In this document: in pieces, positions 26,125-37,544 of the stretch
Position numbering within the stretch: the stretch's first letter is position 1
Layout of the letters: the number at the start of each line of letters is the position of its first letter
From: Trogon surrucura
Taxonomy: Eukaryota > Chordata > Aves > Trogoniformes > Trogonidae
Direction: 5' to 3'
NCBI GenBank assembly: GCA_020746105.1
Contig: CM036620.1
Coordinates: forward strand, 41,195,206-41,259,205
Length of the DNA stretch: 64,000 nucleotides
Position numbers and translations under genes: made by a program
Notes under the pieces: model-generated
What the model was told of the DNA's origin: nothing
What the model saw: only the letters and a program-made list of their open reading frames with translations
Databases searched by the model: none

Positions 26125-26269
26125 ATCACAGACTCAGAAGATTGTGGAGGCTGAAAGAGACCTCTGGAGGTCATCTTGTCCAAGCTCAAGCAGGGGCAAC
26201 TAGGGCAATTGAAGTCAGTTGCCCAAGATTATATCAGGTGGCTTAGTCACCAAGGATGGTGATTCCAAT
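26125..26269 (-). mobile_element. Old CR1 LINE 3' fragment
   Basis: Complement of a diverged CR1 3' end. The left edge ATCACAGACTCAGAAGATTG corresponds to the terminal repeat. It is followed by AGAGACCTCTGGAGGTCATC, GTCCAAGCTCAAGCAGGG, TTGCCCAAGATTATATCAGG and CACCAAGGATGGTGATTCCA, each a recognisable but mutated CR1 block. The right edge is where the match fades. It is ancient and non-coding. Confidence 0.82.
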
Positions 26270-29200
26270 TAGCCAGTCATTGTGGGGAAAGACTGGAGAA
26301 CAAAAGGCAACAAAATAAAAATATATAAAGCAAAAAGTGTCAATACATAACCAATTCCATGGTAAGACCAGTATGCTATGTATAAAATAAAAATATGTCA
26401 TAGAAATGTTCTCTAGGATCATGGAAATAAGGGACATTATACACTGCAGCATGGAGATTTTGGCATTCCCATGAAAAAGCAAAGTTTATGATATGAGAGC
26501 TACTGTTTGAATGCTTTGCAAGTTCCTCCTATTGTTTGTAATTATCTGTGGTTTTCTTTTCTGTATGTAAATAGTCTGTGTTCAGAATATCAAAATAAGG
26601 AGTCTGTAGTTTCTTGGAGGTGTGGAAGTAGGTGGCAAAGAAATCTGCTCCTGCAAAAATCCTGTAATGGTATACATTCTTCCACCATATAGACAGGAGA
26701 GAATAAAATTGATAACCTTCAAGAGGAGCATGCTGATCTTTCAAATCACAGTCAGCCATATCAGATTATTTAGTAAAATTTTATGTATTATTTAAACAAT
26801 TTTTTTCTCTGTCATAACAGTTTTCAGATGTCTTTATAGAACTGATGTAATTAGAGGAATTGTCATTTTAGTTTTTCTTCCAGTTAAATCACAAGTAATT
26901 CAGGACTACCATGTCTTACTACTCAGAATTCTGGTGACTTCTTTGTGCTTGATCAACAGGTTTCTTGGCAGGTAGTATTTCTGGATTTAAGAACTGACAC
27001 AGTGGGTTTTAAGTGATCATTTTTATTGGCAAAATGAATCCGAGAGGCTATTTTATAGACAAAGTTTTAATACATTTAGTTTTGCTTTTGAAAGATGGGA
27101 AGGAACATCCTCTGATGCTCCAGTTCTGAGTTAAGCAGGAGGGCAGTGAGTGAAACTGTGACTATCCTGTTAAGTGTGTAGTATAGTCTTTTTCACTTCA
27201 AGTATAGGAGTATGTGTTATATTTAGGGCAGTAAGTCCCTTCCCTGGAGCAATGAAGGACTAGGAAGACAATTCTAACTATGTCATCAAAAGCTTTTGGT
27301 TAATGGGGCTATGATCAAAGCTCCTCTCTCACTTTTCTTAAGCTTTGGTGCAGTCATAGTGTTCTTGAGGTTTTCTTTCCTATTACTTTTCATACCCTCA
27401 ACCGAAGCAAAGACTTAATTGCAAAGTAATTTTCTTTAAACAATGGTATTCTCACTCCTTTTTTTATGTTCTTTTTGTACATTTCTGTGTTCTGTTAATA
27501 ATTTCTTGTCACACAACCAGTAAAGCATACAGTAAGTCTCTAATTGTTGTCATCTGTTTCTCTCCCTTTTCTGAAAAAAAAACACAGGATTTTAGGGGTT
27601 TTATTGCCTTTCTCTTCCTCTGTTTGCTATCTAAAACATGAGTAACAATAGATCTTTTGCTACATTGGATTTTCAGCACCTGTTGAATTGAGTTCTTCAT
27701 TTTTCTGTGGTCATGGCATCATCTTTCTACCAGACATGACACAATTCTTAATAGCACATACACACGTAGGTCCTGAGTCATAAAATTGTATTGTGTGTGA
27801 CTATATCTTGTTCAGTTTAAAAAAAAAGGCAAACATTCAAAAAAAACCCTCACAAAAATCACTCTGTATGTATTCTGATAGCAAACCACCTCCTGTTTCT
27901 GCCTCAAATACTGTCTAACTTTTCCTCATATATATATTTTAGCAGAAAAATACAGTATATTTGGTGCCTAAAAACACAGTTAATATCTAACTCATTAATA
28001 TCTGATATTGTAGGCTTTTGTGCCTTGACAAGAAAGGCAATGTTTCCTCTTCCTTCTTCAGGTTTCTGCTGTGGGATAGTAGTATATTTTTTAAGCAGGG
28101 ATGCCCCAAGCCAGAGATGCTGTCTCTCATCAAAGTTTGTGTTGGATGGCAACTGAGTAGGTAGATTCAGTTTGGCCCATCTCTGCCAACAAAAGATGTT
28201 CCAATCTGCTTAACCAGAGATATGCAAAACATAGGGTACAAACCATCTTTCCCGTTTGAGTAACTGCTGTAGCAATGGATCCCTGATTTTGCTGAGACTG
28301 CTGTGTAAAGACAGCATGGGAAGTACTATTTCCAATCTTTGGAAAAATCTGTTACTTTGGGATGCCCATGAGGGACAGAAATGCTGTCTGCTGCTTTACG
28401 GTTTTTTTTCAGCTGCACTTTTTAGCATGTCTTTTGACCACGATCATATGAGCACAAAATTCTACTTATACGTTTGAAGAATGAAAACTGAATGTGATAT
28501 CTAATAAATAAAGACAAAACTGAGAATAAAACTATGTGAACAAATTGATGTATGCTATTTTTCAAAAAAAATGTTCAGATAATATTCAGTCAGCCATGAT
28601 CATTGAGTCGGAGAGTGCTTGCAAATTCCAGGGATACTTATAGAAGTAACTTCAGCTGCCCTTAATTTTGTGTCTGAAGGAAAGAACCTACAACATAGAT
28701 TTTTTTGTTTCAAGAGATATATTGCACTGAGCCAAAAATCTGTCATTTGATCCTTTGGGACTTTGTATGTCAAATTGTTTTAATTCTTAATCAGTAGTCT
28801 TAAAATAACCAGATGAGCTGCAATTCTGAGTAAAATTAGGCAAGCATTGTCAGCATTGTAAACTTAATAAGGTAGGTGATGTGGATCAATTCGTGCTGTC
28901 CTTGACTTTCTGCTTCTGTTAGAATTCTGGAAGATCATTAGCCACCTCTGGGATGTATTTGATTAATAGGCTTGGTTAAACAAAAGAGGTGAGGTCAAGC
29001 GTGATCTGCAATTATGAAAAATGTGTATCCCAAAGGGAATTTCCACTTTTCAAATTACAAGCGAGGGAAAGTACCTTCTCAGTTTTAATTCTGATTAGTT
29101 TAACTGTATTTTATCAGTGATAACTTGTAAGAGTTTTGTTTTGCTTATAAATAAAGTTTTATGCTGTATTGCATGTTTTGAAAACTGTATGTTAAAGTAT

Positions 29201-31385
29201 GTACTATTAGTATGCATGCTGAGGAATAGTAAACTTGAAGACAATTCTAAGGAACTAGTGTATTTAAAAGCACCATACAGATTCTTCAACTCCGAATAAG
29301 CCAGGGAAGTGCACATCTTTGATGTCCTTTTTTTCCTCTGAAGATGATAATGTGGATTTTATTTTGCATCTGCATAATTTCATACAGAAGGTAATTCAGG
29401 CAATTCACATTCGGTTATCAATGGGCACGTATTTATCTGTGCCAGAGATGGAGCTATTGGCTGGTTGTTACAAATTGTGATGTTATGGTGGTGTAGAAAC
29501 AGTGAAAATGAAAATGCATTTTAACTATTTCTAGTCTCTGTATTTTTCTACTTCCCTTCCTCCTCAGTCCTTGCTCTTTCAAAATTTATCAAGTAGATAA
29601 TTTATTTCAAGCAGTGATGAAGAGTAGAAATTACATAGAGACATGAATAATGCTATAGTTCACTTATCAGTGGCTTTGTTTTTTTACTGTTGCCCCTATT
29701 TTCTTCTTCAGGTCCATTGGTTTGTGCAGATTAAGCATGCTTTGTAGCTTAAAGATGCTATTTCTGTCTACTTAGTTTCCCATGAGGTGAAAGCAACGAC
29801 TTTCATTGTCTTTATTTCTGTGCTGTTTACAATTAGGTTTATGATCTATACTAAGAATGTCTGTGTCTTATAAATCCAATCCATAACTCTCACTTTTCTG
29901 ATGATGGCAGGCAGTCCCTGGAGATACAATATGACTTAATTTCCTTATTATGACATCCATTTCGGCTTCTAAATCACTGCTGTCCTTAAAAATGCTGCCA
30001 ACACAGGTTGGCAGGTTTGTACTAGATGGATCTTAAACTGGAACAGTGGTATAATTCTCCTAATTAATGAGTCATTTTTTGTTTATTACCCTTCACAGGC
30101 ATGAATTTGTCTTGTCTGAATAGGTAGTTTTGCCCCTTTTTTATGCAATTATTTGCAAAACTTTGACAGTTACATTAAATGGTTTATCAATAGAGTGAAG
30201 CTTACTGGGTTTTCATCTTTTCAGAGCCAGTGTTACTCAATTAACATGTGCTTCCTCATAACTTAAAGATCCGGACCAGTTTCTTTAATAAGAAGAACTT
30301 GATACTAAGATGTCATCTTTCTGAAATTGTCTTGATTGCCCTCTAAATAAGTAAGTCTAATTTTCACTAGGTACAAATAAAATTCAGTGTAATTATAAAC
30401 ACGTTTACCACAACTGTTTCTTTTATTGACAGACTTCACAAAATTTTCTATTTCCAACTCCATCTGCTGTTTCTGACACAAAAACAACATACTTTGTCTT
30501 AGAAACAGTCACATCAGTAAAGGAAGTTGTGCCAGAAACTATTTAAAGCCTAGCGTAGGTATTTTATTGAGTTGGTACCAGTTTTCCCTGAGTTGTTTAG
30601 ATATCATTGTCATATGTTGTATTTTAAAACTCTGATCTGTTCAGGCATTGAATCATTGTACAGTCACAGTTACAAAAATAGAATGCAGATTCTGAGTACC
30701 ACTAAAGGGAAAAAAGTGCTAAATATAATAATAAGTGGTCATAAGGTCTTAATCTAATGCATATGAGAAGGCCTTTCATCTTTAGCCCTGAGTCATATTT
30801 CTAAGTTGTCATAAACTTAAGCGACCATCACTTTTAGGTTTTTTCTTGTTTTCAGTCATGGAGAATAACATGGAAAAATACTGATGAAGGAAAATCTCCC
30901 ATTCATTTAACAAAAGGGCTGTTTTCCAAAAGCCACCTCAACAAAAAGAGCATTTAAATTTACTTACATGAAAATAATGCTACAGGAGAGAAAATGGCAG
31001 CTTGCTTGTACAATCTTTTTAAAACGAGAACAACCTTCTTCAAATGTGTAATAGAACAGTTGTTTTCAGATTTTTGCTGCAGCCATTATATACTGGTTCA
31101 TCAAGCCCAAATATTGCCCAGGTTCACCTTAGAGGTTCTGTGATTCTTCACAACTGACCATTGACTTTATTGAATAAAAAAAACCCCTACATATTATCAG
31201 CAAACTACTGTCACCCTGCATTTTACTTCCTGTTTTACAGGTATTGTTTTAATATATTAAATGGTGGAGGTCCTAGTACATGTCGTGACAAAGCATCAAT
31301 GGCAATCTCCTGTAAGAGCTAACCATTCAATTTTACCCTTCACACCATCTATTTCAGTCACTGCATATTTGTATGTCAAGTCTTT
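26270..31385. other. Non-coding stretch, 5.1 kb
   Basis: AT-rich sequence with no recognised gene or repeat. Open frames reach only about 82 codons (27904-28152, minus) and resemble nothing known. Whether it is intronic or intergenic cannot be told from the sequence. Confidence 0.5.
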
Positions 31386-31558
31386 CACAGAATGGCCTAG
31401 GCTGGAAGGGACCTTAGAGATCATTTTAATCCAACTTCCCTGCCATGGGCAGGGATGCCTCTCAACTAGATCAGGCAACACATGGGGACCGAATGGGAAT
31501 CAAATCCACAACCTTTGGTGTTTCAGCACCACGCTCAACCGAGTGAGCGTTTAGGCCC
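31386..31558 (-). mobile_element. tRNA-Ile-derived SINE with CR1 tail (TguSINE1-like)
   Basis: Read on the minus strand, the element starts with about 75 bases resembling tRNA-Ile(AAT). It has an acceptor-like GGGCC start, a D-arm GCTCACTCGGTTGAGC, the distinctive GAGCGTGGTGCT, and a T-arm with a B-box-like GGATTTGATTCCC (plus 31495-31507). The A-box region is at plus 31539-31553. The anticodon loop has lost at least one base, so it is not a working tRNA. After about 31485 it continues directly into a CR1 3' tail (GCCATGGGCAGGG-type block, the TCTAAGGTCCCTTCCAGCC block, and a final ATTCTGTG). This head-tail fusion is the structure known for a passerine SINE that uses CR1 reverse transcriptase in trans. 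It would have been transcribed by RNA polymerase III. Family name from memory; structure seen directly. Confidence 0.85.
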
Positions 31559-32590
31559 TCATCTTATACTGTGGCCTGTTAAATTCCTTCTTTAACCTCA
31601 TGAAAATCCAAGTGGACTCTATCACCTAGACCATCCTTACACCTGTGCAAAGAGACCTGAAATTTTGGAAGGGCAGAATTTTCTTCTTTTCAGGAACCTT
31701 GCAGACTTTTTTTGTATTTATCCAGGCGAGGTGTCCTTCAGTTATACCTTCTCATAATTTGTTACTGAAGCCTGTAATCCCCAAGGTGTTCTTTGAAACC
31801 TTCTCTGAAGATTTGTACGTGAATAAGAGAGTTTGAACACTGGCAGAGTTTAAAAGCCTTTCTGTTCCACTTTCATAAAAGGCACACAGCTTTCATAGCT
31901 TTTATTACAAGCAGTGCTATTAGTGTTGTAGCTGTGCTGGTCTGAGGGCATCAGTGGGGTGAGGACAGGTCTTTTCAATATAAAAGAATGAATAAATCCT
32001 TTAACCCCTCCTTTTATGGCTGCATATGTGTAAGCATTGGTTAATTTTACTGCAGATTCAATGTGTAATTCTCTCTCTCTATATATAGGTATATTACATA
32101 ATTACATGTGGAATACAGATGTATATTATGTTGTATAATATATAACTATACCTATATAAAAGGATGTATTTGTGGCTATGCATTTACATTGAAATGTGCA
32201 TATCTGTTTAAATTTCCATCTAAGTTGTTTTAACATGGAAGATTTTTCTTTCTCTATTTTCATATATAGACAAAGGAGGTCATTTTTTTATTATGCTGGA
32301 TTCTAGAACATTGACCCATGCAACTATACAAGCTAAATCTGAGAGCTTTGAGAGCCTGGAAATTAGGCACACCAGGAGAAACATCTTTCTGGTGGTGTTT
32401 CTACTACCTTTTTCCCCTTACTGCTGAAATGGAATGTACCACGTCCAGTTGTTAAATTCTTTACATCACTTTATTGCCAAGTGAAGGTCAAGTCATAGGT
32501 AGAGCATTACCATAATACCTCTTTGTGGTAACTATGAAGCACATGGCTTCCCATAACCACACATTTATCATCCACTCCATGAAAGCTGCA
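31559..32590. other. Non-coding spacer with AT-rich inverted repeat
   Basis: About 1 kb of AT-rich sequence between the SINE and a solo LTR. It holds a CT/AT simple-sequence patch and a 12-base inverted repeat (32082-32158, listed separately). No gene is recognised. Confidence 0.5.
32082..32158. repeat. AT-rich inverted repeat, 12-base perfect arms
   Basis: TATATAGGTATA (32082-32093) and its exact complement TATACCTATATA (32147-32158) enclose 53 very AT-rich bases. Those bases contain a second, smaller fold (TATATTA...TAATATA). It follows a (CT)n(AT)n run starting near 32070. It could form a hairpin or be a relic of a tiny fold-back element; simple-sequence drift is also possible. Confidence 0.7.
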
Positions 32591-32598
32591 TGTGACAG

Positions 32599-32775
32599 AG
32601 AGACTTCACTGCAAGGTTCTAGCTAGAGATCTATTTGAACTTCACTTGCAGGTCCAATACACAGACAAGGCTCAAACTAGCGATCAATTTGAACTTCAAT
32701 CACAAGTCCAGTAGACAGACTTCACTGCAAGGTTCAAACTATCAGTTTATTAGAACTTCACTCACAGATCCAATA
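32599..32775 (-). repeat. Three tandem ~60-base units at the LTR poly(A)/U5 end
   Basis: Units at 32714-32775, 32660-32713 and 32599-32659 (in minus-strand order) share TATTGGA-C-TG, GTGAAGTTC and GAACCTTGCAGTGAAGTCT-like blocks. The middle unit lacks about nine bases. Only the first unit keeps AATAAA; at the same place the others read AATTGA and AATAGA. The triplication therefore duplicated the poly(A) signal region and left a single functional-looking hexamer. Confidence 0.85.
32746..32751 (-). promoter_or_regulatory. AATAAA poly(A) signal of the 900 bp LTR
   Basis: AATAAA on the minus strand in the first tandem unit of the LTR end. It lies about 360 bases downstream of the TATAAAA box. 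It supports the minus orientation of the LTR. Confidence 0.65.
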
Positions 32776-33106
32776 TGTCACTATTGCAGGTTTTAGGGAT
32801 ACAGTGGAAGAATGCACTATTGCAGTTTGAGAAAGAAACAATAACACAACAATGCACAGGATACGCTATTACGGAACCCAGTGATTCCCAAGAAAATACA
32901 CTAGTAGAGATTCAAGAGGCGCGCAAGTTAGTAACAGTAACAGTCTTAAAGTGTACCGCACGTGTCTTAGTCACTCTCTCAAGTAAGTGTTCTCAATCCC
33001 AGGGAAAATGTCCTTATCCGACATCTTGAATAAGAGGGGAAGAATCTCCTACAGTGCAGCTGTATGGTTGGAAAAACTACTCCCCATTCTGCCCAAAATC
33101 TTACAG

Positions 33107-33113
33107 TTTTATA
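33107..33113 (-). promoter_or_regulatory. TATAAAA box of the 900 bp LTR
   Basis: TATAAAA on the minus strand, with about 380 bases of U3 upstream. Transcription would start near plus 33080. The LTR context makes this a credible promoter relic. Confidence 0.6.
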
Positions 33114-33517
33114 CTCTAAGGATGGGATGTGGGAGGTAGAGGTATGCGGTAGGGGACTGGGCTATAAACATTATTGTTTATCTTTGGTGATATGATGAGG
33201 TTTCCCCTTATCTCTCTTGGGCCCCCACTACTAAGTATGTGATAACTAGCACACCAGTGACTCAAATTATCTTGATTTACCCAGACAGATTAACATATTT
33301 TGTGCATACATGATTTACTCAGCCAGGTTTAACACGTCTCAAGAACAGATAGTGGCTGAATATGAGACTCAGGGCATAGCGTTTTTTATCCGGGGTTTGG
33401 TTCCATTTAGGTTTCGATCCTTTGTTGGCTGTTTCATTTTGGATAACTCAGGGTTGGGTCATTTTTCACAACCCCCCTTGGGTCATCACAGTTTAGGGTC
33501 TATTAAGGCAAGACAGA

Positions 33518-33567
33518 GCTGGACTTGATCACCTCAGAGGTCTTTTCCAGCCTCAACAATTCTGTGG
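33518..33567 (+). mobile_element. CR1 LINE, extreme 3' tail next to LTR
   Basis: Fifty bases carry the CR1 tail blocks GGACTTGATCACCTCAGAGG, TCTTTTCCAGCCTCAAC and a final ATTCTGTGG. It begins 28 bases after the LTR end. The LTR may have inserted into or near an existing CR1 copy, but no CR1 sequence is recognisable on the LTR's other side, so a very short independent insertion is equally possible. Confidence 0.75.
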
Positions 33568-36500
33568 AATTAACACCTCCCTGCATCTCACCTTTGTTCA
33601 CCAAAACCTGTTCTGTGGGTATCCATACACTGCAATAGTTCTCTTTATCATGGTTTTGGTTGCTATGTAATAATACTAATGTCAATCTAATGTAAAAGGA
33701 AGGAGACTACCTACGATGTAATTACTTTTAAAGTCTTTAAGCAAACTTTAGATAGGGCAGTGCTTATTTTCTGTTTTGTTTTCCTGAATGTGTATCTTAT
33801 AATTATCCAAAGATTTTTATGAATTAGAAAACACAGTTAGTTAGTTAGTTATTCTTAAGAAGAGACTCACTCACTGCTTCCGTGAGTGCTATTCAAGTCA
33901 GACTAATAAGATACAAATTAAATCTCTTTAAGTTGGAAGCAAACATAGTCTATTGGCCTTGTTATCTAATTATTCTTTTGCATTTTAACTTTCACTTAGG
34001 AAATTATAATGAGTTTATTGAATATTAAAATGTATATTTTATGTTACTAGAACTACAGAGCTCCTTTCAGACAACTTATGGGGTTTTTTTTGAGAACTAA
34101 GATCTTTCCCAAAAACTAGGAAGAATTTCTGTCTACGGTGTCTCTCTTTCCCAGAAAGCACTGATATATACCTCTCTGAAATGGCAGTAAGATATTAGAT
34201 GTTAGCTTCATCTGCATGATGCATATAAAATTTTTGAAGTGCCATTTCTGTTGGTCCTTACTTTTACAAATTTTTGGTTCTTTTTATTGTTTTTTAATGC
34301 AAGATATCTCTTTATAATATGTTTCGCTCCTTAGAATGGATTTCATGCCTTCACCCTCAGGAAACATGCGTCCTGTGCTTTTGCAGACAGCAGCAAACTG
34401 GGAAGGCTTGAAAAGAGATGGAGGGACAAGATTAACATAGAGAATTATTTTGACAAATAAGTAAATCTAATAAGCAGGTGCTATTCAGTAAGGGCAGCAG
34501 CAATTACTCAGCAGTAATTATTTAGAACAGGAACTTGCGGCTGTGATGCCTCACAAGCAAAATGTGACTTAACAGTCTCTTTGTGCTGCCAAAGGTTAAA
34601 ATGCTTGCAGGTGATATTCCTATGCACACGTTCTATATTTCACAGAAATGACAGTGCCTTCATTGATATACACTGTTCAGGTTTTGGTCCCACATTGAAA
34701 AAAAAAAGTATGGAGTTATTGTTTAAAAAAACACAAGACAAAATATATTAATACAGTTTCCATACACAAGATTTGAAGTAAAACTTCTAATCAAAAGGCC
34801 CCATAAGGATAGAACATTGCTCTTTCTTGAAGATTTTTGTGTTTGGTTTTTTTAATTGTAAAAAATTAAAAATAAAAATCCATGGCAGAGTGGCAGCACA
34901 AATCAGCTGCTGTAAATCACATAAAAGAGTAAAAAAGGCATCTTTTATGGCATCCTTTGTCTGTACTTTTGCCCATTCTTGCTGCTTCTTAGCCTTCCTT
35001 CAATTTGATGCTTCAGATGAAAAACTTGCTATCAAACTGCTTTCCACCATGTGCACCATTTGCATTCCTAGAAGTTTGGGCACCCATCCTTTCATTGAAT
35101 TTCATGTGACATCCACAAAATGCAAAGAAGTTTGTGGTGAAGATTCCTTACTTGTTTAGGTATATGCATTTTGTACACTCACCCCTATAGTGAAGTAAGA
35201 CCCTATAAGCTATTTCACAGTATCTTTGTCAAGCTTCACTGCAGCAAACCTTTCTGCAGTATGAAATGAAACAGTAAGAAATTGGTAACATTGATGTTCC
35301 ACGTTTGTGTGTGTTTTCTTATGCTTTTTTTAGAAGGAAATTTTTTCCTGGATGACTTTTTCTCTGCTGTCTGAAGGCTTCAAATGTCTTAAATCATTAT
35401 TTTGCTGGCATTATACACTCAGGATCTAGAATAGAAAATGCAAACTTCTTTCCAGCTCTTTTACTGTAGCAGTATTTATTTTATCCTTGCACTTGCCAAC
35501 CTGCTTCTCTGCTAATAGCAACAGCAAAGCAAGCTGGAGCCCACCATTCTTCAGGTTTCTGCTGTTCTTTCTCCTGTGAAGAAGAAAGAATAAGCAAAAA
35601 TAATGGATTAATGTAACTGAGAGAGAGAAAAAGGATCAATAATCAGGGGAATAAGAAACTGTAATTTCGTTAAAGCTCATGATGACTGGCAAAAAGAGTC
35701 AAAAGTTGTTGCAGTGCCAGATTAATGGGGAAAAAGAGAAGCAGCCAGTTGTTCATGAAGGCTCTCTGGGAAGTTGCAACCTCTCAGATATATTTTCCAA
35801 ATAGATTTTGTTGTGCTGCTTCACATGATTTAAAATGTAGAATATAAAAAACTGTATCCGTACTAAAATCAAGCAGCATTGCCATGCATTCCTCTCCTCA
35901 TAACAATCCAGTATCTCTGCACAGACACGCTTATTTTTTATTATCCATTGGTTGACTTTCGAGAAAATCTCAAATGAAAGAAAGAAAAATGGCAATACTG
36001 ATTTCCTATATATTTCAAAAAGACCTGCTGCTTCTAGTTTTAAGGAATTAATCAAACAACTTACTGTAATACCAAGCCAGGAATTAGTTGAACTAAATTG
36101 AGGTATTTCACGGTGTACAGCTCTTACATGTAAGTTCAGAAATTTGAACACGCTAATGAAGCCACAAGATTTCATTCCCAGGTATTCTGAAAACATGGAT
36201 GATCATATGTTTTATTACTCTGAGCAAATCTATATTATCTACAGTGAGGAAAAAAAAAGGAAGTAAAAAAAGATTTAACCATTTAAAAAGTAGATGCTTT
36301 GAAATGATAGAGAAGAAATACTGTAAGCGCAACTATTATTAGTATGCTTGAGAGAGGAATTATTTCTAACCATTTGGTAATCTTTTTAAACACTGAAATG
36401 TGAGGTTTGACCACCATTGTTGAAATAGCTTGCACAGCTAAAAATGCAGTTGGAAGTTATCGAGCTGCCTGGTAACTCTTTCAACCCCGGGAGCCAGCAG

Positions 36501-37376
36501 CTTCCTCCTCTGTTCTCCCTGAAGGCAGCTGCCGACTACCTTAAAACCTCTTGTTTAGTCTGGACTGTCCATCATAAGGCGCTTTGCTTCTAGGTTGGCT
36601 CTTGACTAGATTTATTTGGAAAACTGTTTCCAGGTGGTTGCAGGGATGGGCACTTTCTTTAATAGCATGTAATAGAAGTTGAGCTCATGACTTTCATGTT
36701 TCTCTTGTGAGCTTGAGTACAAAGGCATGGTTTCCAAGCCAATCACTTAGAAGTTTATATTAAGACTTTATGTATGTACATGGATGCGAGTAATTTTTTA
36801 CGTGGAAAGTCATGGTACTTCAGGTAAAGCCTGCAGAGCATTATAGTCAGTCAATTTATAATTTAAAAATGATAATTGAGGTGCTATAATTTAGAATTTA
36901 TGCAATAATTCATTTTAAAAAAATACCCTTCAAGTAGACTACCATATAAGTTTAGTAAGAATATAATTTTTAAGGTAAAATCATTCTACATTTCTGCTGT
37001 GTACAGTGATGTGATTGTACTGATAAAAAACTGAGTTGACTCTTCTGCTTAAAGAAGTTTTTACTGACTTTATGTTAGGCTCTAAGAGTCCTTAAGAGAG
37101 AGGTGTGCAGTCTGCAAACAAAGCAGTTAACTTTGAATGTGGTTTCTGGCCTTTTTAATTACCCTAGAATTATCTTGAGGAAGTTCGCCTCTGCTAGTGT
37201 AGAGTGTTAGTGGGAAAATATATATGTAAAATTCTTTGGTTTGTATGTTACATGAACATTTATGAAGAGTTATAGAGAATCTTACAGACACAGAAGAGAG
37301 ATGTCTTTATCTGTTTGTAGAAGGAAGGCAGACGTGAAAAAAATGGGAACTGAATGTCGCGTGAAAGGTATGTGGC
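33568..37376. other. Non-coding stretch, 3.8 kb
   Basis: AT-rich sequence with a (GTTA)4 run at 33836-33851. A stretch at about 34.44-34.72 kb contains AATTACT-CAGC-AGTAATT (34502-34519) and might be a conserved non-coding element. The longest open frame here that is not from a repeat (147 codons, minus, 35753-36196) matches no family I know and has a length expected by chance once or so in a window of this size. Confidence 0.5.
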
Positions 37377-37412
37377 TGTGAGAGGCACGTACCCCAGCTA
37401 AGCACTTGCTTG

Positions 37413-37508
37413 TTTCAGAGCCCCGTTAGGGACTTGCACTGAGTTTTCAGAGCCCCACTAAGGGCTTGCACTGAATTTTCAGAGCCCCGTTTAAGGACTT
37501 GCACTGAG
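37413..37508 (-). repeat. Three tandem 31-33 base units in LTR U5
   Basis: Units at 37413-37443, 37444-37475 and 37476-37508, each built on TTCAGAGCCCC...GGGACTTGCACTGAG (plus-strand reading) with a few substitutions. They lie just downstream of the AATAAA signal in transcription order, so they belong to the U5 part of the LTR. Confidence 0.92.
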
Positions 37509-37538
37509 ACAATTTGCAAGGTAACTAACAATAAGTGA

Positions 37539-37544
37539 TTTATT
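37539..37544 (-). promoter_or_regulatory. AATAAA poly(A) signal of the 767 bp LTR
   Basis: AATAAA on the minus strand (context TTCAATAAATCACTTATTG), about 245 bases downstream of the TATATAAG box. It marks the R/U5 side of the LTR. Confidence 0.7.

Larger units (their letters stand above)
32591..33490 (-). mobile_element. Solo LTR of an endogenous retrovirus (900 bp)
   Basis: On the minus strand the element runs from TGTGATGACCC (plus 33490) to CTCTCTGTCACA (plus 32591), giving TG...CA ends. A TATAAAA box lies at plus 33107-33113 and an AATAAA signal at plus 32746-32751, in the right order for U3-R-U5. The last 180 bases are three tandem units of about 54-62 bases (32599-32775), and the poly(A) signal lies in the first of them in transcription order. 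No internal retroviral sequence adjoins either side, so this is a solo LTR. I found no clear target-site duplication, and I cannot assign the ERV class. It is more GC-balanced than its flanks. Confidence 0.78.

Noticed and set aside
31125-31160. TTCTGTGATTCTTCAC resembling a CR1 terminal repeat
   Set aside because: A lone 8-base repeat match without the upstream CR1 blocks is not enough.
31486-31558. Functional tRNA-Ile gene on the minus strand
   Set aside because: The anticodon loop is shortened, the arms carry mismatches, and the sequence runs straight into a CR1 tail, so it is a SINE head and not a tRNA gene.
34827-35159. 110-codon open frame on the plus strand
   Set aside because: Cys/Lys/Phe-rich composition typical of translated AT-rich DNA; no motif and no splice-site support.
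35753-36196. 147-codon open frame on the minus strand
   Set aside because: It has no recognisable domain and an AT-driven residue mix. At this stop-codon frequency about one frame of this length is expected by chance in 64 kb over six frames.
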